Shown piece after piece: positions 14,563-22,921 of a DNA stretch of 23,063 bases. Source of the stretch: JANLSE01 sp038214135 (GTDB taxonomy: Bacteria > Chloroflexota > Chloroflexia > Chloroflexales > Roseiflexaceae); contig JBBQSD010000100.1 of the NCBI GenBank assembly GCA_038214135.1, positions 1-23,063 of the forward strand, in the 5' to 3' direction. Under the pieces are notes generated by a model. The model had not been told where the DNA came from. It did not search any database and worked only from the letters and a program-made list of their open reading frames with translations. Numbering within the stretch: position 1 is the stretch's first letter; each line of letters begins with the position of its first letter. The translations under genes were made by a program, and so were the position numbers.

Positions 14563-15117
14563 GTGGCAATCAAAGCCGACCGTTGGATTGAGCAGATGGC
14601 CCGCGATCACGGGATGATCGAGCCATTCGAAAACGCGCAGGTGCGCCAGGGAGTTATTTCATATGGCCTTTCATCATATGGCTACGATATGCGCGTGGCC
14701 GATGAATTCAAGGTCTTTACCAATGTCTTCAATACGCTAGTGGACCCAAAACACTTCGATCCGCGCTCGTTTGTCGATATCAAGGCCGATCATATCGATA
14801 TTCCGCCGAACTCATTTGCGCTTGCTCGTTCAGTTGAATATTTTCGCATCCCACGGCGGGTGCTCTCGGTTGTGCTGGGCAAAAGTACCTATGCACGAAC
14901 AGGAATCGTGATCAATGTCACCCCCTTGGAACCAGAATGGCAAGGGTTTGTGACGATTGAAATCTCGAATACAACCCCGTTGCCAGCTCGAATCTATGCA
15001 AACGAGGGTATTGCACAGGTGTTATTTTTTGAGAGTGATGAGGATTGTGCGGTATCGTACGCGGATAAATCCGGCAAATACCAGAACCAGGTTGGAGTGG
15101 TGCCACCCAGAATGTAG
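14563..15117 (+). CDS. dcd: dCTP deaminase
   Basis: Deaminates dCTP to dUTP, feeding dTMP synthesis. It is 184 residues long, close to the family norm (about 175-195). Conserved elements are SYGYDMRV (38-45), the GKSTYARTGI nucleotide-binding block (106-115), and NVTPLEPEWQGFVTIEISNT (118-137) with catalytic Glu133, then PARIYANEGIAQVLFF. The start is a GTG at 14563 with AAAGGA about 8 nt upstream; the product begins with AIKADRWI. A trimeric cytosolic enzyme is expected. Whether it also hydrolyses dUTP (bifunctional type) cannot be decided from the motifs. It is convergent with the NUDIX gene, with 61 nt between stops and no clear terminator. Confidence 0.96.
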   Translation: MAIKADRWIEQMARDHGMIEPFENAQVRQGVISYGLSSYGYDMRVADEFKVFTNVFNTLVDPKHFDPRSFVDIKADHIDIPPNSFALARSVEYFRIPRRVLSVVLGKSTYARTGIVINVTPLEPEWQGFVTIEISNTTPLPARIYANEGIAQVLFFESDEDCAVSYADKSGKYQNQVGVVPPRM

Positions 15118-15178
15118 ATAATTTCCGAGGAGGGTCGTAGAGCTATACGCCTGTACATATTACGCCAAGAGAGCTGAA

Positions 15179-15622
15179 TCAGGTGGCATTCAGCATCGCA
15201 ACGGCTTTGACAAGCACATCGCGGACCTGTTCGTAGCCAATCCGCCGAATGGCCTCCTGCGCGGGAAACCAATCGATTGCACTAATGCCCTCGTCGGTCT
15301 GCGGAGTCGCCTTCCCATCCGCCGCATGCATGAGGAAGAATGCCACCCGCTTTTCGACCATCTGGCCGCCGGTGGCAAAGTTATATGCAATTGTTGTGAT
15401 CGGCAGCCCGAGTTCGCCACGCATCCCTGTTTCTTCGAGCACTTCGCGGGCCGCAGCTTCGGCATCGGTTTCCGCACCCTCCAAATGGCCTTTGGGCAGC
15501 GACCAGCGCTCGTATGGATCGCGGATCAGCAGGAAGCATGGCTCGCCACCCTCGATCCGATACACCACACATCCCGCTGCTCGGCGTATCTTTAGGCTGC
15601 GCGTTCGGTCATTATCCGCCAT
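15179..15622 (-). CDS. NUDIX hydrolase
   Basis: A 147-residue Nudix protein. The full Nudix box G-x5-E-x7-R-E-x2-E-E-x-G-x occupies residues 45-67 (GHLEGAE ... REVLEETGM) with every metal-binding Glu intact. The preceding RRAAGCVVYR and WSLPKG are typical of the Ap4A hydrolase/MutT-like subgroup, which cleaves nucleoside polyphosphates or oxidised nucleotides. The ATG at 15622 follows GGAG by about 7 nt and overlaps the last 11 nt of the ccdA-type gene, so the two are probably translationally linked. An ATG 57 nt further upstream lies inside the neighbouring gene and adds no homology. The substrate is not predictable. Confidence 0.92.
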   Translation of the reverse strand: MADNDRTRSLKIRRAAGCVVYRIEGGEPCFLLIRDPYERWSLPKGHLEGAETDAEAAAREVLEETGMRGELGLPITTIAYNFATGGQMVEKRVAFFLMHAADGKATPQTDEGISAIDWFPAQEAIRRIGYEQVRDVLVKAVAMLNAT

Positions 15623-16532
15623 TGCGAACTCCGAAGAACATATTCTCAACCCATTGCTCAAGCCCAACCGCCCATTCACCCAACGGAGTCCGCTGTGACC
15701 AGGCAGTCAATGCCGTCATCTGCCCTGTCGCCAGCATGACACCCATCACAATCAATAATAGGCCGCTGGCAACGCTTGTACTATGCAGATGCAGCGTTGT
15801 GAAGCCAAGGTTCAGTTCGATTGCACGACCACGCATAAACTTCCAGAAGCGTGAGCCAGTGCCAAGCCGACTAAAGAAGGCCGCAACAATAATCAGCGGT
15901 GAACCAAGGCCAAGCGCATAGATAAACGCCAGCACAGCACCCTGCAACACCGCAATGCCCTGGGTGGCCAAAAGAGTCAGCAGCGCGCCCAGAATTGGCC
16001 CGACGCACGATGTCCAGCCGAGGGCAAAGGTTGCGCCATAGAGATACGAACCCGCCACACTTGTCGCAGGGCGATCAAGAATCTGCATGCCAGAAAAACC
16101 CTTGCCAAGCAGGCTCATGACGCCAAACACAATGATCACCAGGCCACCAACCAGCGTAAAGGTATTCAGATTGCGAAATAATACCTGACTGAGGGCCGTC
16201 GCACTCGCGCCAAGAACCACCATTGTGGTTGCTAGCCCAAGAAAGAATGAGATCGTTGTGAGCACAACTCGTTCACGGCGTGCCTGAAAGGTGAAAGCAA
16301 AATAGGCTGGCAGAATTGGCAGTGTACATGGTGAGAGGAAACTAAACAGGCCAGCCAGAAAAGCAGCTGGCGCAAGAACGATCATACTGGCTGCACCGGG
16401 GGCAGCAAACGCTGCATCTGGCCCGGCGTTCAGCATTAGGATGATCAGCGCCACAACCACCACCGCCATCACTCCGCCAAAGATGAACATGCGATTCGGA
16501 GGGCGAACAGGCTGAATTTCTGGGGTAGCCAT
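15612..16532 (-). CDS. CcdA-type cytochrome c biogenesis / thiol-disulfide interchange membrane protein
   Basis: Transfers reducing electrons from cytoplasmic thioredoxin across the membrane (DsbD-gamma/CcdA family). It is 306 residues long with an N-terminal helix (16-36) and about six further helices. The paired redox cysteines are in the family motifs FLSPCTLPILPAY (Cys69) and GWTSCVGPILG (Cys176). The ATG at 16532 follows GAGG by 7 nt; nine upstream codons are open but lack a better site. A dedicated cytochrome c or thioredoxin-like partner is not in the window, so the reduced substrate is unknown. It is 112 nt after the renalase-like gene on the same strand and overlaps the NUDIX gene. 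Confidence 0.93.
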   Translation of the reverse strand: MATPEIQPVRPPNRMFIFGGVMAVVVVALIILMLNAGPDAAFAAPGAASMIVLAPAAFLAGLFSFLSPCTLPILPAYFAFTFQARRERVVLTTISFFLGLATTMVVLGASATALSQVLFRNLNTFTLVGGLVIIVFGVMSLLGKGFSGMQILDRPATSVAGSYLYGATFALGWTSCVGPILGALLTLLATQGIAVLQGAVLAFIYALGLGSPLIIVAAFFSRLGTGSRFWKFMRGRAIELNLGFTTLHLHSTSVASGLLLIVMGVMLATGQMTALTAWSQRTPLGEWAVGLEQWVENMFFGVRNGG

Positions 16533-16558
16533 ACGAAACCTCATACAGTGATCAAGCA

Positions 16559-16587
16559 AGAATACAATGCTGATAGCAGCTAATCAA
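16559..16587 (-). promoter_or_regulatory. Candidate promoter of the ccdA-NUDIX pair
   Basis: On the minus strand TTGATT (16582-16587) and TATTCT (16559-16564) are 17 nt apart, 26 nt before the ATG. A perfect TATAAT also occurs slightly upstream on the same strand (complement near 16592-16597) but has no good -35. Either could serve; the region is clearly AT-rich compared with its surroundings. Confidence 0.4.
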
Positions 16588-16644
16588 TTTTATTATACAA
16601 CGGGACAGCGCTACACGGGTGAATATGTGATGAGGCTTCTATAG

Positions 16645-17685
16645 TTAGCCAAGAACAGACGAGATCACAGCAGCAGTACGCCAACCTTGCTCGACGGCAA
16701 GATGCACGCGTCCCTGCCCGGCGGTGAAATCACCAGCAAAGAAGAGCCCAAGCTCCGGCGCATCAATCGTGTTGGGCTCGGCAATTCCATCTGGTAGTGC
16801 AAACTTCCAGCCCTGCCGATCTGCCCACAATGGCTGATCGAGATCTTCACCAAGCACATCACCAACCAGCGCAGCAACAGGCGCAACCAGTTGTTCAAGC
16901 GCAACATCCCAGTGTTCCAGGCTATAGGCAGGTGCCATCTGGGCAATCATCAGGCTATGGCCTGGTGGGCAGCGCTGTGGACCCTTATCGTGTTCCAGTG
17001 CCAGCCACGCAATCGGGTGTCCGCGATCACTACTAATCAGCGCATAGAATGGCCGTGGAACCAGGCGCGGGTACGCAAATGCGAGCGATATGCAGCGCCG
17101 GTAGATGGCAGATTGTAGGGCTTCGACAAGCACATCCCGCCGTTCAGATACAATATCGCTTGCCGCAATAATATCGGCCGCCTGTGGGCCAGGAGCCGTA
17201 ATCAACACAAGATCGGCGCTGCCAACACTGCGCCCGGTCGTATCGACCAACAACCAGCCAGATTCATTCGTTTCGCGCTTCAGCGCTGCGATACGCACTT
17301 CACGGCGCACATCCAGCCCTGCGCCAAGCAATTTGCCAAACATGCTCAGCCCACTACGATAGCTCCATTTTGGTTCTGTATTCAGGGCTGGATCACCCTC
17401 AGCAATCGTACCATTGGTATCGAATGTCCATACTGGCTTGCCAATATCGAACAGTTCATCGCTTGGCAATTCCTGCTGAATCAACTTGAGCAATGCATCC
17501 GTTGGGGCCTTGAGATACTGCGCGCCATGATCAAAGGCAAACCCATCTCGGCGACGGGTGGCAACTCGCCCGCCAAGGCCACGGCTCTTCTCATAGAGCG
17601 TTATTTCAAGATCAGGCTGCGCTGCACAGAGCGATCTGGCAGCAGCAAGACCAGCAACACCAGCGCCAATAATTGCCAGCTTCAT
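16645..17685 (-). CDS. Renalase-like NAD(P)/FAD-dependent amine oxidoreductase
   Basis: A 346-residue flavoprotein with an N-terminal dinucleotide-binding motif GAGVAG (7-12), acidic Glu32 at the end of the second strand, SRGLGGRVATRR (34-45) and FDHGAQYL (51-58). This is the renalase/YP_ family pattern (FDxGAQYF). The C-terminus has the second FAD contact ELGLFFAGDFTAGQGRVHLA. Bacterial renalases oxidise isomeric dihydro-NAD(P) forms, repairing damaged nicotinamide cofactors; some homologues have other substrates. The ATG at 17685 follows AAAGG by 6 nt. It is divergent from the MFS transporter and has its own promoter at 17734-17761. Confidence 0.88.
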   Translation of the reverse strand: MKLAIIGAGVAGLAAARSLCAAQPDLEITLYEKSRGLGGRVATRRRDGFAFDHGAQYLKAPTDALLKLIQQELPSDELFDIGKPVWTFDTNGTIAEGDPALNTEPKWSYRSGLSMFGKLLGAGLDVRREVRIAALKRETNESGWLLVDTTGRSVGSADLVLITAPGPQAADIIAASDIVSERRDVLVEALQSAIYRRCISLAFAYPRLVPRPFYALISSDRGHPIAWLALEHDKGPQRCPPGHSLMIAQMAPAYSLEHWDVALEQLVAPVAALVGDVLGEDLDQPLWADRQGWKFALPDGIAEPNTIDAPELGLFFAGDFTAGQGRVHLAVEQGWRTAAVISSVLG

Positions 17686-17733
17686 AATGAACCTTTACCA
17701 TTCAACGGCTACATCTCAGCAGAACCTTTAACA

Positions 17734-17761
17734 ATTATAGCACGAGCAATGCGTGTGTCAG
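17734..17761 (-). promoter_or_regulatory. Sigma70-type promoter of the renalase-like gene
   Basis: The minus strand reads CTGACA (17756-17761; 5 of 6 matches to TTGACA), a 16-nt spacer, then a perfect TATAAT (17734-17739), 48 nt before the ATG. It is the best consensus promoter in the window apart from that of carH. Confidence 0.6.
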
Positions 17762-17850
17762 GGAAATGCACATGGATCGCAGAGTATCCAGTACAATAGG
17801 CGCGCAGCATACTGGGTGTATCAGAGGGTTGAACAGAGAGGCACATCGTT

Positions 17851-19170
17851 GTGGCAGAAGCATCCATCGAATCGATCAAACAGTTTGAACATGAGGTTGC
17901 ACAGCATGTGCGTTGGAATTTCGCTGTTAACATTCTCGACGTATCATTCATCACCTTTGGGCTGAGCCTGATCTCGCGCGAAACCGTCATGCCCCTGCTG
18001 ATCAGCAAGCTGACCGATTCAACCATAGCAATTGGCCTGTTCTCCGCAATCTACACACTGGGGATCTCGCTTCCGCAACTGATTGGTGCTGGCATGACCG
18101 AGGCACTGCCGCGCAAGAAGCCACTGGTGATGCTGATTGGTGCTGTCGGCGAGCGGCTGCCATATTTGTTTGCTGGGCTTGCGGTGCTGTTGTTTGCCCA
18201 AACCATGCCACTACTGGCGCTGATTGCCATTTTGTTGATGTTCGGGCTTTCTGGCGCATCGGCTGGTTTTGCAACGCCAGCCTGGTTCGATATGATCGCC
18301 AAGGTGATTCCAGTACAGCGGCGTGGGCTTTTTACCGGCCTCAGCCATGGATTGGGTGCGCTGATGGGTGTTGCTGGGGCAGCGGTGATCGGCATTGTAC
18401 TCGAACGGGCCACCTACCCACAGAATTTCGCGCTGCTGTTCGGAATCGCCTTTGTGGCAATGATCATCTCCTGGGTCGGTTTGGCGCTGAACCGCGAACC
18501 AGCCAGCATTAGTGTTCGAGCGCCAACATCACTGAAACGTTATTTTCAGGCATTACCAGCGATCCTCAGAGGCGACCGCAACTTTGCGCGCTACCTGATC
18601 GCGATGGTGGTTGTTCGTGCGGGGACGATGGCAGGCGGCTTCTTGATCGTCTATGGTGTCCAACGCTTTCAGCTTGGCGGTGCCGAAATCGGCTTGCTGA
18701 CCGGTGTGCTGATCGGATGTCAGGCCATTCTCAACCCGCTATGGGGCACCCTTGGCGACAGGCGCGGCCATAAGATGGTACTCGTTGGAGGGGCTATCGC
18801 ACTCGCGCTGGCCACACTGGTTGCATTTGTGATGCCAAGCTGGCCCTGGCTTGTTGTGGCATTCCTGCTGATCGGCGCATTTATCTCTGCCGATAGCGCA
18901 TCATTTCTGACGATCCTGCCCGAGTTTTGCCGCGATGAAGATCGCCCAACCTATATTGGCCTGACAAACACGCTGATGGCTCCTGTTGCAGCATTGGCAC
19001 CACTGATTGGCGGCTGGATTGCGGCACAATTCGGCTTCCCAACGATGTTTGCGTGCGCCTCGATCTTTGCGATCATCGGGGCGATACTGCTCTGGCGCTG
19101 GGTGCGCGAGCCACGTGGGCAAGCATCTATTGGTGTGGCTCCGATACTACGCGAGCAGCCGGTGGAATGA
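17851..19170 (+). CDS. MFS transporter
   Basis: A 439-residue integral membrane protein with about 12 hydrophobic helices. The central cytoplasmic loop between the halves is near 212-245. The loop GDRRGHK (302-308) after WGTL in the second half is the MFS motif-A type. The N-terminal 20 residues are acidic and precede RWNFAVNILD. The start is a GTG at 17851 with GAGAGG about 9 nt upstream. The family resembles uncharacterised drug/metabolite antiporters of Chloroflexota and Actinobacteria; substrate and direction are unknown. It is divergent from the renalase-like gene. A TACAAT -10-like box is present near 17791-17796 but without a good -35. It ends just before the double-hairpin repeat at 19178. 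Confidence 0.9.
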   Translation: MAEASIESIKQFEHEVAQHVRWNFAVNILDVSFITFGLSLISRETVMPLLISKLTDSTIAIGLFSAIYTLGISLPQLIGAGMTEALPRKKPLVMLIGAVGERLPYLFAGLAVLLFAQTMPLLALIAILLMFGLSGASAGFATPAWFDMIAKVIPVQRRGLFTGLSHGLGALMGVAGAAVIGIVLERATYPQNFALLFGIAFVAMIISWVGLALNREPASISVRAPTSLKRYFQALPAILRGDRNFARYLIAMVVVRAGTMAGGFLIVYGVQRFQLGGAEIGLLTGVLIGCQAILNPLWGTLGDRRGHKMVLVGGAIALALATLVAFVMPSWPWLVVAFLLIGAFISADSASFLTILPEFCRDEDRPTYIGLTNTLMAPVAALAPLIGGWIAAQFGFPTMFACASIFAIIGAILLWRWVREPRGQASIGVAPILREQPVE

Positions 19171-19177
19171 TACGCGG

Positions 19178-19233
19178 GGAGTTTGGAATGCGGCAGCCAT
19201 GCTGCCGCCGCGCAAGCATGGCTTGCGCACTCC
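19178..19233. repeat. Double-hairpin interspersed element between convergent genes
   Basis: Two adjoining hairpins: GCGGCAGC-CAT-GCTGCCGC (19190-19208) and GCGCAAGC-ATG-GCTTGCGC (19210-19228). Each has a perfect 8-bp stem and a 3-nt loop, and the pair is bounded by GGAGT (19178-19182) and ACTCC (19229-19233). It fills the gap between the MFS stop and the GNAT stop, so it may also act as a bidirectional transcription stop, although there is no T-run. The arrangement of two hairpins inside short inverted ends resembles REP/BIME-type non-autonomous elements. Confidence 0.75.
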
Positions 19234-19253
19234 ACATCTGTATACAAACAGCC

Positions 19254-19742
19254 CTATGACGCCTGATCCTCGCGCAGATCATAACTAAACACCAGCATAT
19301 CGCGGATACGAATGCCATGCTCATAGACTGGCTCGCGATAGTACCAGAAATAATCACGGCGGACACTCTCCATCCGAAAGCCACATTTCTGGTAGAACGC
19401 AATATTGCCAATGCTACTGTTGGCGGTTCCAACAATCAGCCGCTGTTTGCCACGCTGGCGAGCCAGATCAATGATCGACTGCAGCATCCTGCGCCCATAG
19501 CCCTGGCCATGCAAGTTGGGCGCAACTGCCAGTTCGATGATCTCGGCTGGATCATTGCGCCATTGTACCGTTGCTGCAGCGGCTGGTTTTCCGTCAATAT
19601 CCATCTGGTAGACACTATCGACAAGATTCGCAAGCCCCCAGCGTAATGCACGCTCGGATTCTTCAGCCTGAAGCAGAATCGGGATGAGTGCCTCAATAGC
19701 ATCGCTACTGGCTTCCTGGATGATGTTCATCTGCATGCTCAC
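19254..19742 (-). CDS. GNAT family N-acetyltransferase
   Basis: A 162-residue acetyl-CoA-dependent acetyltransferase. Motif A, which binds the CoA pyrophosphate, is ELAVAPNLHGQGYGRRML (70-87), with QGYG at 80-83. The following strand-helix LIVGTANSSIGNIAFYQKCG gives the typical N-x-x-A-x-x-x-Y-x-x-x-G-F end of the fold. The start is a GTG at 19742 that overlaps the M16 peptidase stop as GTGA; ATG codons two and four codons later are alternatives. The overlap implies translation coupled to the peptidase. Small-molecule versus protein substrate is unknown. Confidence 0.9.
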   Translation of the reverse strand: MSMQMNIIQEASSDAIEALIPILLQAEESERALRWGLANLVDSVYQMDIDGKPAAAATVQWRNDPAEIIELAVAPNLHGQGYGRRMLQSIIDLARQRGKQRLIVGTANSSIGNIAFYQKCGFRMESVRRDYFWYYREPVYEHGIRIRDMLVFSYDLREDQAS

Positions 19743-21007
19743 GAAAGTGTCAACAACGCTGGCAGGTTGCCCTGTTCCTCGAACGGCCCGATCAGCGCCA
19801 GATGCATGCCATCTTCTTGCAACACTCGTTGGGCAATGCGCTGCACATCCTCACGAGTGACAGCCTCCACATCGGCAACAACCTGTTCAACCGGGATGAC
19901 TCGATCATAATGAAGCTGATGCTCACCATTGCGTGCCGCAATCGCCCAGGTATCCTCAAGTGAGAGTAGAATGCCACCCTTGACCTGCTCTTTTACCTGC
20001 GCTAGTTCCTCGGCTGTCACGCCCTGGCTGCGAGCGCGGCGCAGTTCGATCATCACTGCATCAACGCACTCCTCGAGTTTTGCCGGTTCCACGCTGCCAT
20101 AGACAACCCATTTGCCAGCATCGTGATGCTCACGGCGATACGAGCCAACACTATACGCCAGGCCACGCTCCTCGCGGATCTCCTGGAACAGCCGCGATGA
20201 CATACTGCCACCAAGGACTGTATCGAAGACGAGCATCGCCCGCCGATGCGGATCTTGCTTGGCAATGCCAGGAAACCCAAAGCAGAAGTTCCCCTGCTCG
20301 CTATCGTCCTGTTCCAGTGCAATCGCTGGCCCGCGTAATGGTGGGTGGCTGGGCAGCATCTGTGATCGGGTTCCAACAGGCAGATCACGAAAGGCGCGAT
20401 TGAGCGCATCGGCAGCATAATCAGCGCGAATATTCCCAGCAATTGAGATCACCAGATTTGATTGCGTATAGTGCTGTTGCCAGAATGATGTGATCTGGCT
20501 GGCACTGAGCGAGGCAATGCTCTCCTCATCACCGGCCACATCGCGCCCAAGTGGCTGATCGCCCCACATTGCTTCATCGATCAGGCTATGAACCAGTTCC
20601 GATGGCGTATCGGCAGTCTGGCGCAATTCCTCTGTTATCACACGCCGTTCCTTTTCGATATCGCGGCTATCGAATAGCGGGCGCGTGATCATATCGCTCA
20701 GCACCGCGATCGCCCGATCAAAGTGCAGATCGGCAACCTTCGCATAATAGACAGTCGACTCAAGCTCGGTATAGGCTTCCAGGATGCCGCCAACCCCTTC
20801 GATGGCATCCGAGATCCGTTTCGGTGTTGGGTAGCTGCGGCTGCCCTTGAACAGCATGTGCTCAATAAAATGGCTTATCCCGGCAATTGGGCGTTGCTCG
20901 TGGCCAGAGCCAACCCGAACAAAGCAACCAATCGAAACCGAGTGAGTATGGGGGAGTTCTTCAACCAGGAGTGTGAGGCCGCTGGGAAGTGCAGATATGT
21001 GTGGCAT
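19739..21007 (-). CDS. M16 family zinc metallopeptidase (processing-peptidase-like)
   Basis: A 422-residue protein, the size of a single-chain two-domain M16B peptidase. The inverted zinc motif HFIEH (46-50: His46, Glu49, His50) is intact, with the third ligand Glu126 or Glu127 in RRVITEELRQ at the usual distance of about 75 residues. The C-terminal half has the conserved ERGLAYSVGSYRREHHDAG. Such enzymes degrade or process unfolded and secreted peptides; the closest well-known relatives are Bacillus YmxG/MlpA and mitochondrial MPP beta. There is no signal peptide, so it is cytoplasmic. The ATG at 21007 has no clear ribosome site (GTTTTAGACA precedes it), so the start is less certain than the domain. 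It is coupled to the GNAT gene downstream. Confidence 0.93.
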   Translation of the reverse strand: MPHISALPSGLTLLVEELPHTHSVSIGCFVRVGSGHEQRPIAGISHFIEHMLFKGSRSYPTPKRISDAIEGVGGILEAYTELESTVYYAKVADLHFDRAIAVLSDMITRPLFDSRDIEKERRVITEELRQTADTPSELVHSLIDEAMWGDQPLGRDVAGDEESIASLSASQITSFWQQHYTQSNLVISIAGNIRADYAADALNRAFRDLPVGTRSQMLPSHPPLRGPAIALEQDDSEQGNFCFGFPGIAKQDPHRRAMLVFDTVLGGSMSSRLFQEIREERGLAYSVGSYRREHHDAGKWVVYGSVEPAKLEECVDAVMIELRRARSQGVTAEELAQVKEQVKGGILLSLEDTWAIAARNGEHQLHYDRVIPVEQVVADVEAVTREDVQRIAQRVLQEDGMHLALIGPFEEQGNLPALLTLS

Positions 21008-21060
21008 TGTCTAAAACATCATTAGCTTATCGCGCTCCGACAATCGAAGCAGTATGATTC

Positions 21061-21091
21061 ATTATACCTGTTTTTAGAAGAGTGTTACCAA
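21061..21091 (-). promoter_or_regulatory. Candidate promoter of the M16-GNAT pair
   Basis: A perfect TATAAT (21061-21066, minus strand) lies 53 nt before the peptidase ATG. The best upstream hexamer, TTGGTA (21086-21091), is at a long 19-nt spacing, so the -10 is the stronger part of this call. Confidence 0.4.
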
Positions 21092-21094
21092 ACG

Positions 21095-21122
21095 TTCACA
21101 ATTTTCGGGTGCAGAATACAAG
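21095..21122 (+). promoter_or_regulatory. Candidate promoter of the transposase-like gene
   Basis: TTCACA (5 of 6) and TACAAG (4 of 6) are 16 nt apart, 72 nt before the ATG at 21195, back to back with the M16 promoter. The match is moderate and unsupported by other evidence. Confidence 0.3.
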
Positions 21123-21194
21123 CGCTATACATCCATACAGCGTACCCTGGTAACAGAATGGAAGCAAAGATGCATATGCAAGGTAGCGTCGGGT

Positions 21195-22829
21195 ATGTCA
21201 CACGCAATCGAAGTAAGCCCCAGACCAACCACGAGCAGTGAGTCAGTTGATGATATTCCACTACTCATGGCCCATATTCAACGACTCGGCATTCAGCGCC
21301 TGATCGATGCACACTTCCCATCTGTCACCGGTGGGTTGTCGCTTGGCTGGGTTGCCGTGCTGTGGCTTGCCCACATCCTCTCGCAGAGCGGGCGACAAAT
21401 GCCTCATTTGCGTACCTGGATTGCTTGCCACCCAGAAACATTGCACTGGTTGATCAATCAGCCAGTTCGGCAGAACGATGCCAGCGATGGGCGATTGCGT
21501 GATGTTCTGCGAGCACTGGACGATGACGCAAACTGGTCGATCTTCGAGGCATCGCTGAACCAACAGATCCTGCGCCTCCACCGGCTGCGACCCGAGCGTA
21601 TTCGCCTAAGCCATTCGGTTGGTTTGTGGTATATCACATCCGATGGAACGCTTCAGTTCGATCAGAGCCGCCGATGGTGGCCTGGCGCACTTCAGGTGCA
21701 GATTACACTCGCATCGCTTGATCCAATCGGCCTACCAGCAACGGTATGGATGGAACCATCCCATGGCTCGAACGAACCCCTGCTGAATGCTATCCTGCAA
21801 ACCCGCATCGCATTGCCAGGGCGACCAATCTTGTTCATTGGAAATGGCGAGTTTAGCCCAGCCCATATTCGGGCGGCCATCCACCAGGGAAGTGACACCT
21901 ATTTATATCTGTTGCCACCTGCGGAGACACTGATCGAGCTTCAGCATATTGTTGGCGATACGCTACCAACATCAGCTTCTGCGAACGCATACGAGCGCAG
22001 CCAATTAATGTGCGTTGAACAAGATGGGCATATGATTGAATGGACTGAGCGCCGGCTGCTTGTGCGCTCACACCGACAATCGCATGATCAAGAAACCGAG
22101 TTGATGGGGCGGATCGTACGAGCGCAGCGTGAGCTCTTGAGCCTCAATGAGCGTAAGCGTGGAAAACGCCGACCGCAAACTATGGCAGCAATGCGTGAAG
22201 CCGTTGATGGCATTCTGGCGGAATATGGCGTCACCGGGCTGATCAAGCCCAGCTTCGATGAGGTGGTGGATGAGCGTAGTGTGCGTCGTTATCGTGGCCG
22301 CCCAACAACGATCCGTGTCGCACGGCTTGTGACTGTCTCTTCATCGGTTGATGAAGCAGAACTGGTTGCAACGCGAGAACGATTGGGATGGCAGGTCTAT
22401 GCTACAACCCTATCAGCAGAGACATTACCACTCGATCAAGCAGTACGAGTGCATAGTGAGCCAGAGCAGGCGTTCGAACGAATGCGTGGGCGTCCACTCT
22501 CACTCCTGCCAGGAGTTATTCAGCGTAGCGATCATATTCGTGGCCTGGTGCGCTTTCTAACAATTGGGCTGCGCTGTATGGTGCTGCTTGATACAACAGC
22601 ACGCGCCCATGTTTCCGATCTGCCCAATTCATTCTGGCAACGGCCCGGCTCTGGTGTGCAGCAGGGTATTCCAACCGGCGAACGATTGCTGGAGGCATTC
22701 CGCGATATTACACTGACGAGTTTCTCCGATGGGCACGAACAACACTACCATTTGACGGCCCTTTCAACCGTTCAGCGCCGCGTCCTCGAAATACTGGCCC
22801 TTTCACCGACAACATATCAGGTCGAATAG
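21195..22829 (+). CDS. IS1634/IS4-like transposase homologue with altered catalytic residues
   Basis: A 544-residue uninterrupted ORF. The N-terminus (DDIPLLMAHIQRLGIQRLID, 19-38) matches the DUF4277 domain of IS1634-family transposases. The core keeps the framework LQVQITLASLDPIGLPATV (166-184), ALPGRPILFIG (206-216) and GRPLSLLPGVIQRSDHIRGL (432-451). In active relatives as I remember them, the first Asp follows the strand VxLDTT and the second is in the VGD strand. Here those positions read LSHS (Ser139) and IGNG (Asn217). Only the third acidic residue (Glu424, in PEQAFERMRG) seems retained. The protein is therefore probably unable to cut DNA, although its frame is intact. No terminal inverted repeats or target duplication are visible around it. 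It may be a decaying insertion sequence or a domesticated protein. The ATG at 21195 has only a weak AAGG upstream. Confidence 0.75.
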   Translation: MSHAIEVSPRPTTSSESVDDIPLLMAHIQRLGIQRLIDAHFPSVTGGLSLGWVAVLWLAHILSQSGRQMPHLRTWIACHPETLHWLINQPVRQNDASDGRLRDVLRALDDDANWSIFEASLNQQILRLHRLRPERIRLSHSVGLWYITSDGTLQFDQSRRWWPGALQVQITLASLDPIGLPATVWMEPSHGSNEPLLNAILQTRIALPGRPILFIGNGEFSPAHIRAAIHQGSDTYLYLLPPAETLIELQHIVGDTLPTSASANAYERSQLMCVEQDGHMIEWTERRLLVRSHRQSHDQETELMGRIVRAQRELLSLNERKRGKRRPQTMAAMREAVDGILAEYGVTGLIKPSFDEVVDERSVRRYRGRPTTIRVARLVTVSSSVDEAELVATRERLGWQVYATTLSAETLPLDQAVRVHSEPEQAFERMRGRPLSLLPGVIQRSDHIRGLVRFLTIGLRCMVLLDTTARAHVSDLPNSFWQRPGSGVQQGIPTGERLLEAFRDITLTSFSDGHEQHYHLTALSTVQRRVLEILALSPTTYQVE

Positions 22830-22859
22830 CCATCGAACCGCACAGCCATAGAGCCGCAC
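22828..22859 (+). repeat. Two tandem copies of a 16-nt unit after the transposase-like gene
   Basis: AGCCATCGAACCGCAC (22828-22843) is followed directly by AGCCATAGAGCCGCAC (22844-22859), 14 of 16 identical. It overlaps the last two bases of the stop codon. No matching unit was seen upstream of the gene, so it does not look like a terminal inverted repeat. Confidence 0.6.
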
Positions 22860-22921
22860 GATTTTGCGTCTGGGTGCGACGGATTGTTCTGTATGCGATG
22901 TTGCAACGACCAATCATGGCC

